DNA of 64,000 nt from Planctomycetota bacterium (GTDB taxonomy: Bacteria > Planctomycetota > Planctomycetia > Pirellulales > Lacipirellulaceae). Positions within the stretch are counted from its first letter, which is position 1; the number at the start of each line of letters is the position of its first letter. Made by a program: the position numbers and the translations under genes. The stretch lies in NCBI GenBank assembly GCA_029781135.1, contig JAKOXH010000031.1, positions 48,697 through 112,696 of the forward strand. The letters run 5' to 3'. Below, one piece after another: positions 8,666 through 16,773 of the stretch. Under the pieces are notes generated by a model. The model worked only from the letters and a program-made list of their open reading frames with translations, had not been told where the DNA came from and searched no databases.

Positions 8666-9229
8666 CTACTTCGCTTCGAACTTCGTCACTTGCCAAAACA
8701 CTTCGGGGCCGCCGGTCACCAGGCGGTGATATCGCCGAGGGTAGCCCAATTGAGCATCGAACTCGCAACGCAGCCGCCACTTCGTTCCGGCCGCCGCCTG
8801 AATTTGTTGCTCTGGGTTCTCGGCGATTTGCAGGTCTTGGCTCAGCGTATCGAACATCCCTGGTACCGACCATGTCTTCCAAGTCCACCGCCCCGGCACA
8901 CGGCCATCGCGAGTTTCGGCCGCGACCTCCCGCTCACGCACTTCAACATGCACTTGACCAGGCCGAGCACCGCGAAGTTCAATCTCCATGTCGTAACTAG
9001 CCGGGCCGCTCTTGTCCCACTGTGCGATCGCCTTTTCCAGCGTGGCTTCCGTCAATTCGGGCAATCGTTCGGCGACGAAATACTGCAGGGCCGCGGCAAT
9101 AGCGGCGACAGCGATTACGAACGAAACCGCCGCAAATACAATCACTTTCGCCCGAGGACGCCCCCGCAAGGAGGGGTCCACCGAGTCGATTTGCTCGCTA
9201 TTTCCACCGTTGGGAAGCTTGGAACTCAC
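8666..9229 (-). CDS. Membrane-anchored hypothetical protein (DUF6174-like)
   Basis: A 187-residue protein with a cytoplasmic head (residues 1-27, Pro/Arg-rich), one membrane segment (about 28-50) and an extracytoplasmic domain. The domain begins LEKAIAQWDKSGPASYDMEIELRG and ends with a paired pattern FDAQLGYPRRYHRL. The W...GP..Y-(D/R)...E and (F/Y)D..LGYP motifs resemble the DUF6174 family of secreted domains of unknown role; this is an impression from motifs. Its start at ATG 9229 fits the membrane topology. It lies between the SDR gene and an inverted-repeat element, and no operon partner is apparent. Confidence 0.7.
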   Translation of the reverse strand: MSSKLPNGGNSEQIDSVDPSLRGRPRAKVIVFAAVSFVIAVAAIAAALQYFVAERLPELTEATLEKAIAQWDKSGPASYDMEIELRGARPGQVHVEVREREVAAETRDGRVPGRWTWKTWSVPGMFDTLSQDLQIAENPEQQIQAAAGTKWRLRCEFDAQLGYPRRYHRLVTGGPEVFWQVTKFEAK

Positions 9230-9398
9230 AATTTTCGCCCGGTCCGCCGCAATGTGGCAAATGTCCGCAAGAGTATGGGGGATAGAAGCCGACTAAATCA
9301 AGCCAGCCACGAAGCCGTATTCCGCTGTCAATAAAAAAACGCGAAAATCGCAGCCACGAAGTTGATGTTTTGCCTGTCACTAGAACCGTCATGGCAGT

Positions 9399-9555
9399 CA
9401 GGTCCGATCAAGTTTTTCACAGGGAGCCCGAAGTGTGGCATGCTCTCGCGTAGCGTGAGCATGGAACCCTTCGAGCAACATGGCCACGTCGGAGTACCTC
9501 CGAGGCCATGCCACCCTGCGACAACTTCCCGAACCTAATAAACTGATTGGCCCTG
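9399..9555 (-). mobile_element. MITE-like non-coding element, copy 1
   Basis: A 157-bp element, inverted relative to the copy at 18035-18192. Its ends CAGGTCCGATCAAGTT and AACTGATTGGCCCTG are imperfect terminal inverted repeats. The interior holds a palindromic core (CGTGGCCATG..., CATGCTCACGC..., GCGAGAGCATGCC). It lies 52 bases upstream of pyk and has no reading frame of its own. Confidence 0.75.
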
Positions 9556-9607
9556 ATTCGGCGGTGCTGTCGTGCGGAGAATCCCCAGCAAATCGGGCGT
9601 ATCACCC

Positions 9608-11092
9608 ATGACCGATCCTCAAATCACGCGCCAGCGCGCGCGAACAAAAGTTGTGGCCACAATTGGCCCGGCGTGCGAGACCAAGGAACAACTGGCGGCC
9701 CTGGTTCATGCGGGAGTCGACGTATTCCGCTTGAACATGGCCCACGCCGGTCCGAGCGAACAGCAGAAGCACGTCGACAATATCCGTGCACTTAGTAATG
9801 AACTCGACCAGCCGATTGCGATCTTGGCCGACCTCGCCGGACCCAAGATTCGCCTCGGCGAGTTGCCGAACGACCGCATCTACTGCAATCTCGGCTCGGA
9901 GTTTGTCTTCGTGGCCGGCGATGGCAGCGCCACGACGAATGAGCTCACCTGCACGTACGAGCCGCTCGTCGACGAAGTGCAAGTCGGCGACCGCATCATG
10001 CTGGCCGATGGCACGGTCAGCATGGAAGTGGTGCGGAAAGAGCGCGATCGGGCCTACACGATCGTGGTGCAGCGTGGCTCGATCCGTAGCCGGCAAGGCA
10101 TCAATCTGCCGAGCACTAAGCTAAGCGCCCCGGCACTCAGTGCCGCCGATTATGAGCACGCCGTTTGGGCTGCCAAGACGGGAATCGATTTCGTCGGCCT
10201 GTCATTCGTTCGGGCGCCGCAAGATGTGCAGTTCCTGAAAGACTTGCTCAAATCGAATCGCTCGACATCCAAGGTCGTCGCCAAGATCGAAAAACGCGAG
10301 GCACTCGAACGGCTGGAAGAGATCATCACGATCGCCGATGCCGTGATGGTTGCCCGCGGCGATTTGGGTGTTGAAATCGACGTGGCCCAAATGCCGCTGG
10401 AGCAAAAGCGGATCATCGCGATGTGCCACCGTTTTCAGAAGCCGGTGATCATTGCGACGCAAATGCTCGATAGCATGCAGGATTCGCCCCGGCCCACGCG
10501 GGCCGAGGCCACCGACGTCGCCAACGCGATTCTCGATGGCGCCGACGCCTGCATGCTCTCTGGCGAAACGGCCATCGGGCACTATCCGCTGGAGGCGGTC
10601 GAGATGATGAATCGCATCGCCTTGGCCACGGAAACGGCCTTCCGCAGCCGGCCGCCGAAATTACCGGACAACGCATTTTCGCAATTGCAGGCCATCACGA
10701 GAGCGGTCGTTCGAGCGGCGGGCCAGATGGCGCACGATTTGGACGCCAAGCTCGTATTCGTCGCGAGCCATTCCGGCCGCACCGCGCTCGCGCTCTCGCA
10801 GCACCGCAGCTATATTCCGACGCTTGGTATTAGCACCAGTGAAGCGACGCTGCGGCAAATGTGCCTCTACTGGGGCGTCACACCGCTCCGCGGCGCGCCA
10901 GCTCGCGACTTGCCCGAACTGATTCAACACGCCGATCGCTACGCGTGCGAAGAAGGCTACGCCATCAAAGGCGACCGTATCGTCATCGTGGGCGGATCGC
11001 ACTTGGCTGCCGGCCCCGATCGCGAGGACATGGCCAGCGGTGTTCACGATATCTTGCTCGTGCACCAGATCGAAGGCTCGGCCGTAGTGTAG
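9608..11092 (+). CDS. pyk: Pyruvate kinase
   Basis: A 494-residue enzyme that catalyses phosphoenolpyruvate + ADP to pyruvate + ATP, the last step of glycolysis, in the cytoplasm. Motifs in order: VVATIGPAC (about 15-23), FRLNMAH (about 40-46, NMAH in place of the usual NFSHG), the substrate-loop equivalent DLAGPKIR, VAKIEKREA with the catalytic Lys, VARGDLGVEI, and the long signature around ATQMLDSM / DGADACMLSGET. A C-terminal alpha/beta regulatory domain follows. ATG 9608 is chosen although its Shine-Dalgarno is weak; an earlier GTG at 9572 would add 12 residues. The stop codon lies inside an intergenic repeat that begins at 11089. Confidence 0.95.
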   Translation: MTDPQITRQRARTKVVATIGPACETKEQLAALVHAGVDVFRLNMAHAGPSEQQKHVDNIRALSNELDQPIAILADLAGPKIRLGELPNDRIYCNLGSEFVFVAGDGSATTNELTCTYEPLVDEVQVGDRIMLADGTVSMEVVRKERDRAYTIVVQRGSIRSRQGINLPSTKLSAPALSAADYEHAVWAAKTGIDFVGLSFVRAPQDVQFLKDLLKSNRSTSKVVAKIEKREALERLEEIITIADAVMVARGDLGVEIDVAQMPLEQKRIIAMCHRFQKPVIIATQMLDSMQDSPRPTRAEATDVANAILDGADACMLSGETAIGHYPLEAVEMMNRIALATETAFRSRPPKLPDNAFSQLQAITRAVVRAAGQMAHDLDAKLVFVASHSGRTALALSQHRSYIPTLGISTSEATLRQMCLYWGVTPLRGAPARDLPELIQHADRYACEEGYAIKGDRIVIVGGSHLAAGPDREDMASGVHDILLVHQIEGSAVV

Positions 11093-11148
11093 GGTGGGCA
11101 CCGCTCACCAACGATACCGCGTTATGTGGTGGGCAGTGCCCACCCTAC
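11089..11148. repeat. Dispersed palindrome, GTAGGGTGGGCACC family, copy 1
   Basis: A 60-bp palindrome with arms GTAGGGTGGGCACCGCTCACC / GGTGGGCAGTGCCCACCCTAC-type ends around ACGATACCGCGTTATGT. A nearly identical copy is at 20135-20194, and half copies lie at 5002-5022 and 54334-54355. The pyk stop codon (11090-11092) falls within it. Confidence 0.8.
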
Positions 11149-11156
11149 GGAAGCGA

Positions 11157-12203
11157 TTACCGCCGGTACTTCTTCGACGACGGCTGCGTCGTCTTGATGC
11201 GATTCGCAGTTTGCGTCTGCGGCTTCACCGTCTTCGCTTCTGGCGTCGCGTTCGCAGCCGTTGTCGGCGGCTTTGCCGTGGTTTCGTCTTTGACGAGCGA
11301 TTCTTCCATTTTCATGACGTATTGCATGCTGCTCGTCGGCCCGGCAAAGCCGATGATCCGCTTGTCGACGTCCATTTGCTGGCCAATTACTTGGCCCTTT
11401 TCGATATCGAAGCGGGCTTCACCTTCCATGAGCCGCTGCACGATCTGCGTTTCCATCGTGGCATCGATCGGCGAAAGCACTTGATACGTGACCTCAATCG
11501 TCGCCACGCCGTTCTTCACGTCGGCCAGTTTATGGTGCCGTCGAGTCTGAATCATCTTGGTGTTGTTCTTTTCCAGTTTCACCTGCACTTCGAAGGATTC
11601 GTCCCAAGTCTCGCCGATCGCCACCGGCTGATCCGGCAATCGTAGCACGATTGGCGCATCATCTTCGGCATTTTGGCCACGAACTTTCACGTCGCGACGA
11701 ACGACTTTGCCAAACGGCGTAATTCGCATTACGCTTAACGGGACGCCGACCGCCTTGGCCGCATCTTCAAAGCCTGGCGGAGCGACCGTATCCTTCGTGC
11801 TGTCGTATTCCACCGGGTCTTTGTCTGGAAGCTGGTTCACCATGTGGACCTTTTCAACGACATTCGTGAACTCGATATCGCCCTCGGGAACCACGTCGGT
11901 CACTTTCCAGGCCTTGATCGAATCCGTCTTGGTTTGGGCAGCCTGGGTTGTGTTGTCAATCGTGGACCGAATTGAGGCACGGTGCGTCACTTCGTACCGC
12001 AATACGTCGCCCCGATTCAATTTGTACCGCAACTCGTACTTCTTGCCGTCAGGTTTGGCCGGTGCTTCGGCCACGCGCAGCAAACTGCGATCGGTCGACT
12101 CACTGGCATCGCCTTCTGCGGCAATGACCGCCGCCGATGCCCAAATACTGAGCGCCGCCGTGACCAGGGCGAACAGAGAACGATGCGTCGTAAGAGTTCT
12201 CAT
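11157..12203 (-). CDS. Exported hypothetical protein (DUF6263-like)
   Basis: A 348-residue secreted protein. ATG 12203 follows AAGGAAG by 7 bases, and residues 1-33 form a signal peptide (core FALVTAALSIWASAAV, then AAEGDA). The mature protein opens with YELRYKLNRGDVLRYEVTHRA, continues through VTDVVPEGDIEFTNVVE and RITPFGKVV, and ends in a low-complexity Ala/Thr/Pro/Lys tail (residues about 305-348). The arrangement resembles a family of planctomycete exported beta-rich proteins often labelled DUF6263. No catalytic site is visible. It stands alone between the pyk repeat and a palindrome upstream. Confidence 0.75.
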   Translation of the reverse strand: MRTLTTHRSLFALVTAALSIWASAAVIAAEGDASESTDRSLLRVAEAPAKPDGKKYELRYKLNRGDVLRYEVTHRASIRSTIDNTTQAAQTKTDSIKAWKVTDVVPEGDIEFTNVVEKVHMVNQLPDKDPVEYDSTKDTVAPPGFEDAAKAVGVPLSVMRITPFGKVVRRDVKVRGQNAEDDAPIVLRLPDQPVAIGETWDESFEVQVKLEKNNTKMIQTRRHHKLADVKNGVATIEVTYQVLSPIDATMETQIVQRLMEGEARFDIEKGQVIGQQMDVDKRIIGFAGPTSSMQYVMKMEESLVKDETTAKPPTTAANATPEAKTVKPQTQTANRIKTTQPSSKKYRR

Positions 12204-12230
12204 CGGATTGCTTCCTTGCAATGTGCTAAA

Positions 12231-12284
12231 TGTGGCCGCGTCTCGCCGAGACGCGGTTCGAGTCTCGGAGACACGCGGCCACAT
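12231..12284. repeat. Palindrome with TGTGGCCGCGTCTC arms
   Basis: The arms TGTGGCCGCGTCTC and GAGACACGCGGCCACA bracket CGAGACGCGGTTCGAGTC, giving a cruciform-prone repeat between two leftward genes. A half copy (CCGCGTCTCGGAGAGACGCGG) lies at 42905-42932. Confidence 0.75.
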
Positions 12285-12288
12285 GCGT

Positions 12289-13143
12289 TTACTTCTTTAA
12301 CCGCAACTGTCCGCTCCAGCCTAGTTTATCGTGCAAGGTGCGGTAGTACGCTTGGCCACGCACGGCCACCATTTGAAACCGCGCTGGCGAACGCACGATC
12401 CGCACCCGGTCGCCGCTTCGCAATCGCCCCAGCACGCGACCATCAACAACCAATGATGTTCCTTCGTGCGGATCGGGCACGACGAGTTCAATCACGCGGT
12501 CGGCCGAGTCGATGACCGGACGATGGGTCAGCGTATGGGGGCTGATGGGCAGGATCACCAGTGCTTGAAGGTCATTCCGCAGGATCGGCCCGCCCGCCGA
12601 AAGGCAATGAGCGGTCGACCCGACCGGCGTGCTGACAATCAAGCCGTCGCAACTGTAGGTAGTTACGAGATCTCCGTCAACATAAAGCTCGATATCGAGC
12701 ATCGAAAACGGTGGCCCTGCTAGCACCGACGCCTCATTGAGCCCCAGTGAATGATAAAGCGGCCGCCCCTCACGCGTGGCCGAACACTCAATCATCAAAT
12801 GCTCGACGACCTGGTGGTCGCCTGCGGCAATTTCCGGCAGAGCTTGCTCCAGTTGTTCCGGCTGAAGCGCCGCGAGGAAGCCGAGTCGGCCTAAGTTTAC
12901 GCCCAGGACCGGCCGTTGGCGGGTGCCCAACTGGTGGGCGGCCCGCAAGATGGAGCCATCGCCCCCCAACACCACCGCCAAGTCAAAGTCGAGCGAATCG
13001 AGCGGCTCGGAGAAATCGAGCGAATGTCCGACAACGGTCAGGTAGCGCTCGATCGTCGGCCTGAGTCGATCGACGGCACTACGCAACTCGGCCCGAGTAC
13101 CATCGGCCAGGATGATCGCCCGTGGTGGGTGATTCGCCGCCAT
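12289..13143 (-). CDS. nadK: NAD kinase
   Basis: A 284-residue cytosolic enzyme that phosphorylates NAD(+) to NADP(+). The diagnostic GGDGS motif sits in VVLGGDGSILRAAHQL (about residues 57-72), followed by NLGRLGFLA, the NE-type motif LGLNEASV, and the glycine-rich GLIVSTPVGSTAH stretch. The length is normal for bacterial NadK. It lies 25 bases downstream of dxs on the same strand and is the last gene of the xseA-xseB-polyprenyl synthase-dxs-nadK series. DXR in the same isoprenoid pathway uses NADPH, so the pairing is plausible, but the link is inferred from position only. Confidence 0.93.
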   Translation of the reverse strand: MAANHPPRAIILADGTRAELRSAVDRLRPTIERYLTVVGHSLDFSEPLDSLDFDLAVVLGGDGSILRAAHQLGTRQRPVLGVNLGRLGFLAALQPEQLEQALPEIAAGDHQVVEHLMIECSATREGRPLYHSLGLNEASVLAGPPFSMLDIELYVDGDLVTTYSCDGLIVSTPVGSTAHCLSAGGPILRNDLQALVILPISPHTLTHRPVIDSADRVIELVVPDPHEGTSLVVDGRVLGRLRSGDRVRIVRSPARFQMVAVRGQAYYRTLHDKLGWSGQLRLKK

Positions 13144-13168
13144 CCGTTTGTCTCGACAAGTTATATCG

Positions 13169-15106
13169 CTAATGGATCACACCGTTGGCGACGACCACCG
13201 GTTGCTGTGCGCCAGCGGCTCGTTCGGCAGCCAACTTGCGGCAGGCCGCGGCAATGCCATTGGCGTCGAGGTCCAGGTCGGCGAGCAATTCCCCTCGCTC
13301 GCCGTGCTCCACGAATTTATCAGGAATACCGAGTCGACGTAAATGACTTGTATCCAATCCCGCTTTCGACACAACTTCCAGTATGGCGGAACCAAACCCG
13401 CCCATCAGCGAACCTTCTTCCACAGTGGCCACGAATCCACATTCGCGAACAGCGCGCAGGATGGTTTCCTCATCGAGCGGTTTGATGAACCGCGCATTCA
13501 CGACGCCGACGTGCAACCCTTCCTTGAGGAGCATATCTGCCGCCTTCAAACACTCCACAAGCAACGCGCCGCCGCAAAGAACGATGCCATCCTCGCCCCA
13601 AGACAACACTTCGCTTTTGCCAAACTCCACTGGTTTTCGCTCGGCATGAATCGTCGGCAACGCAGCCTTTGGGTACCGGATGGCGCAGGGCGCAGCGTGC
13701 TGAAGTGCCAACCCCAGCATCTGCGTGAGGTCGTTTTCGTCCGCCGGCGCCATCACGACCATATGCGGGAACACGCGCAGGTAACTCAGGTCAAACACGC
13801 CGTGGTGTGTGGGGCCGTCCGGCCCCGCCAATCCGCCCCGATCGAGCATGAACGTGACGGGCAAATTCTGCAGGGCGACTTCCTGGAAGATCTGGTCGAA
13901 CGAACGCTGTAGGAAGGTACTATAAATATCCACGATCGGCCGCAGGCCAACTTTCGCCTGCCCGGCCGCAAACGCCACGGCATGCCCCTCGCAAATGCCA
14001 ACGTCGAAAAAGCGATCGGGGAATGCCTCGCGAACCCGTTCCAGGTTGTTTCCTTGGCACATGGCGGCCGTAAGCACCGTAACGCGAGGATTCGACTTCA
14101 TTTGGTCGAAAATCGCGGCCGACGCCGCATGCGTGAATGCCCGGGCGGAACTTTTCTTCATCTGCACCACGTCGCCCACGCGCTGTTCGAACTGGGGTGG
14201 TGCGTGGAATGTCACGGGATCTTCCGCGGCTGGCCGGAAACCATGACCCTTCTCCGTCACCACATGCAACAGCACCGGCCCTTCAACACTGCGAACCATC
14301 CGCAAATACTTGCGCAGCAGGCCGATGTTGTGGCCATCGATCGGGCCAAAATAGTGCAGGCCGAGATCTTCAAAGAGCATCCCGCCGTGCAGGCCCGCCT
14401 TGGCGGCCTCCTTAATCTGTGCCAAAAAACGCTCGACCGGGTCGCCTAATAGCGGCACTTTACCAAGTACCTTCACCACTTCTTCTTTGAGCCCCGAGTA
14501 CATGCGGTTCATCCGCAAGCGGTCCAGGTAATCGGCCATGCCGCCAACCCGCGGGCAGATCGACATCTTGTTGTCGTTCAACACGATAAGTAGCCGTTTG
14601 CTCGATCGCCCCACATTATTAAGCGCTTCGAAAACGATGCCCGAGGGAAATGCTCCATCGCCAATGACCGCGACGCTCCACCGCTGATCATTATCTCGCA
14701 GCAATTCATCGCCGCTCGCGAGCCCCAGGGCCGTCGAAACACTTGCCCCCGCGTGCCCCGTCATGAACAGATCGTATTCGCTCTCCTCCGGATTTGGGTA
14801 GCCCATCAAGCCACCCTTCGCGCGCATCGAATTGAATTGCGGATATCGACCCGTGACGAGCTTATGGGGATAAATTTGATGCCCCGTATCCCAAATCAAT
14901 CGATCATGACGGAAATCGAAAGTTTGATGCAGCGCGATGCACAGCTCCACAACACCCAAGTTCGAGGCGAAGTGTGCGCTGCGACTACTGACCAAGTTGC
15001 ACAGCACTTCGCGCATCTCCGTTGCCAGCCGTTCCAACTGCGGCAGTGAAAGACTGCGCAAATCCTCGGGTGACTGGATCGACGGTAGGATAGAAGGCTT
15101 ATTCAC
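13169..15106 (-). CDS. dxs: 1-deoxy-D-xylulose-5-phosphate synthase
   Basis: A thiamine-diphosphate enzyme, about 645 residues, that condenses pyruvate and glyceraldehyde-3-phosphate in the first step of the MEP isoprenoid pathway. Features in order: SPEDLRSLSLPQLERLA at the start, DTGHQIYPHKLVTGR, TGHAGASVSTALGLA, the TPP motif GDGAFPSGIVFEALNN, HVVTEKGHGF, then the transketolase pyrimidine-binding domain (AGQAKVGLRPIV, DRGGLAGPDGPTHHG) and the C-terminal domain. GTG 15106 gives a start just before the conserved SPEDL block; TTG 15145 would add 13 residues with no family support. The polyprenyl synthase gene ends 46 bases upstream on the same strand, consistent with an isoprenoid operon. Confidence 0.95.
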   Translation of the reverse strand: MNKPSILPSIQSPEDLRSLSLPQLERLATEMREVLCNLVSSRSAHFASNLGVVELCIALHQTFDFRHDRLIWDTGHQIYPHKLVTGRYPQFNSMRAKGGLMGYPNPEESEYDLFMTGHAGASVSTALGLASGDELLRDNDQRWSVAVIGDGAFPSGIVFEALNNVGRSSKRLLIVLNDNKMSICPRVGGMADYLDRLRMNRMYSGLKEEVVKVLGKVPLLGDPVERFLAQIKEAAKAGLHGGMLFEDLGLHYFGPIDGHNIGLLRKYLRMVRSVEGPVLLHVVTEKGHGFRPAAEDPVTFHAPPQFEQRVGDVVQMKKSSARAFTHAASAAIFDQMKSNPRVTVLTAAMCQGNNLERVREAFPDRFFDVGICEGHAVAFAAGQAKVGLRPIVDIYSTFLQRSFDQIFQEVALQNLPVTFMLDRGGLAGPDGPTHHGVFDLSYLRVFPHMVVMAPADENDLTQMLGLALQHAAPCAIRYPKAALPTIHAERKPVEFGKSEVLSWGEDGIVLCGGALLVECLKAADMLLKEGLHVGVVNARFIKPLDEETILRAVRECGFVATVEEGSLMGGFGSAILEVVSKAGLDTSHLRRLGIPDKFVEHGERGELLADLDLDANGIAAACRKLAAERAAGAQQPVVVANGVIH

Positions 15107-15152
15107 GGCATATGAAATGTTGTTTTGCGGACATGCTCGCTGCAAGCACTGC

Positions 15153-16064
15153 TCATGCGTGTCGCGTGCACACGAACTTGGCCAATTCTATAAGCGGAGC
15201 CGCCCGCGAACCGAATATCTCGATCATAGCACATGCCTCGTCGGTTAGCTTGTGGGCCTCTTGCCGGCTGACCTCACGGCCAAGAAGTCGCGGAAAAGTC
15301 AATTTGTTGTGATCGGCGTCCTTGGACAGCCGCTTTCCGACCGCGGCCGGGTCGCCCGCCACATCCAGCAGATCATCCACGATTTGGAAAGCCAGCCCCA
15401 CCCGTTCGCCGTACCCCACGAGCGCCGCCAGTTCTTCGGCCGAACTGCCGGCGACGCATCCGCCGAGCTCCAGCGAAGCTCGAATAATGGCCCCAGTCTT
15501 ACGGCGATGAATGGCCTTCAGTTCGCTCACCCCAGCGGAGCCGTCATCCGGTTTGGCTGCTGCCATTTCCAAGTCGGCCGCCTGGCCGCCCACCAGTGCC
15601 GTGGCACCGGCGGCCCGCGCCAAGATCGCGCAACAGGCAGCCGCCACGCTCGCTGGCTGCAACTCTGCGGCCATTACGTCAAATGCCCTGGCCAACAGTG
15701 CATCGCCGACGAGAATCGCGGTAGCTTCATCGAACGCCTTATGGCACGTCGGCCGACCACGCCGCAAGTCGTCATCGTCCATCGCTGGTAAATCGTCATG
15801 CACCAACGAATAGGCATGCACCATCTCCACCGCACAGGCGGCCGGCATTGCGGCATCAACATCGCCGCCACATGCCTCGCAGGCCATCAACACCAAGCGC
15901 GGCCGCAGCCGCTTGCCAGGCGCCAACAGCGCATAGCGAATCGCCTCACGCAGCCGGGCAGGGCAGTCTGCATCGAATTGCGTAGCGCGATCGAGCGCTG
16001 CATCAATACGCTCGCGATAGCCGTCGGTCTTGAGAGCTGGCCGCGGGCCAGACAATGGTGCCAC
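15153..16064 (-). CDS. ispA: Polyprenyl (farnesyl/geranylgeranyl) diphosphate synthase
   Basis: A 303-residue prenyltransferase that adds isopentenyl diphosphate units to allylic diphosphates. Motifs in order: GKRLRPRLVL (substrate binding), the first Asp-rich motif DDLPAMDDDD followed by LRRGRPTCHKAFDEATA, GQAADLEMA, and the second Asp-rich motif VDDLLDVAGD. Length and the CLxxxxxDD-type arrangement fit short-chain synthases of the IspA/CrtE type; the exact chain length cannot be read with certainty. It lies between xseB and dxs on the same strand, with a small palindrome (16104-16140) before it, the usual bacterial xseB-ispA-dxs neighbourhood. Confidence 0.92.
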   Translation of the reverse strand: MAPLSGPRPALKTDGYRERIDAALDRATQFDADCPARLREAIRYALLAPGKRLRPRLVLMACEACGGDVDAAMPAACAVEMVHAYSLVHDDLPAMDDDDLRRGRPTCHKAFDEATAILVGDALLARAFDVMAAELQPASVAAACCAILARAAGATALVGGQAADLEMAAAKPDDGSAGVSELKAIHRRKTGAIIRASLELGGCVAGSSAEELAALVGYGERVGLAFQIVDDLLDVAGDPAAVGKRLSKDADHNKLTFPRLLGREVSRQEAHKLTDEACAMIEIFGSRAAPLIELAKFVCTRHA

Positions 16065-16103
16065 GTTGAATCGAGGTGAGCAAATGCAGAGGGATTACGG
16101 CAT

Positions 16104-16140
16104 CCTCCCTCTCCCTCTGGGAGAGGGTCGGGGTGAGGGT
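16104..16140. repeat. CCCTCTCCCT...GGGAGAGGG repeat, copy 1
   Basis: A short hairpin with arms CCTCCCTCTCCC / GGGAGAGGGTCGGGGTGAGGG. Other copies are at 20015-20050, 34102-34136, 36064-36100 and (inverted) 57991-58025. It lies between xseB and the prenyltransferase gene. Confidence 0.75.
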
Positions 16141-16196
16141 GCCTTGGTACTATTATTCCAGAATCAAAAACATTGGCCCGTATTTCTACCCGCATT

Positions 16197-16574
16197 CTAA
16201 AACAGCCGCGGCACTTCGTCTATGTCGTCGCCAACGGTCGATCGTGAAGTGCTGGCCTTCGCGGCACTAGTCCGCCGCTGGCCGCGCGAGGCCGCTTTGC
16301 CCTCAATCGTATCGACATCGCCTTCGTCAAACGGCGTCGTGATCGGATTGCCTTCGGCATCGACACCACTTAAAAGTTCGATCTTGCGTTCGGCCGCTTC
16401 GAGCAACTGCTGGCATCCCTTCAAGTGCCGGACGCCTTCTTCGTAGCGAGCCAGCGCATCGGAAAGCCCCAGCTTTCCGCTCTCTAATTCCGCCACAATT
16501 TTCTCCAACTCGCCCAACGACTCTTCAAACGAATTGGCACATTCGTCGCGGCCTGCTGATTTCTTCTTCGCCAT
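16197..16574 (-). CDS. xseB: Exodeoxyribonuclease VII small subunit
   Basis: A 125-residue protein whose N-terminal ~75 residues match the XseB fold: SFEESLGELEKIVAELESG, LSDALARYEEGVRHLKGCQ and LEAAERKIELL. Several small subunits bind one XseA to form exonuclease VII, which degrades single-stranded DNA to short oligonucleotides in the cytoplasm. The C-terminal 45 residues (Gly/Asp/Ser/Arg-rich, ending DEVPRLF) are an extension beyond the usual ~80-residue length. It is downstream of xseA on the same strand, but the 199-base gap holds two palindromic repeats, which is unusual within this operon. Confidence 0.92.
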   Translation of the reverse strand: MAKKKSAGRDECANSFEESLGELEKIVAELESGKLGLSDALARYEEGVRHLKGCQQLLEAAERKIELLSGVDAEGNPITTPFDEGDVDTIEGKAASRGQRRTSAAKASTSRSTVGDDIDEVPRLF

Positions 16575-16590
16575 ATTTCACACTCCACTG

Positions 16591-16665
16591 GTGCCGTGGC
16601 CACTGCTCGGAGTGGCCATGCGACATGCGGAACCGCATGCCCACGCCAAGCCGTGGCCATGGCAC
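16591..16665. repeat. Palindrome with GTGCCATGGC-type arms, copy 1
   Basis: The arms GTGCCGTGGCCACTG and the inverse CCGTGGCCATGGCAC bracket GAGTGGCCATGC...GCATGCCCACGC. Related copies are at 51406-51481 and 58289-58369. It sits between xseA and xseB. Confidence 0.75.
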
Positions 16666-16678
16666 GCCAGCAATCAAA

Positions 16679-16753
16679 CTGTGGGAGGCCTCTCTGAGGC
16701 CGATGTTGCGTCGCAATCGAAAGTGAATTCGGCGTCAGAGACGCCTCCTACAG
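16679..16753. repeat. Dispersed palindrome, CTGTGGGAGGC family, copy 2
   Basis: CTGTGGGAGGCCTCTCTGAG and the near-inverse CAGAGACGCCTCCTACAG surround GCCGATG...GAATTCGGC. It lies immediately downstream of xseA and beside the preceding palindrome. Confidence 0.8.
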
Positions 16754-16773
16754 ATCTTCACGCATCACATTTT

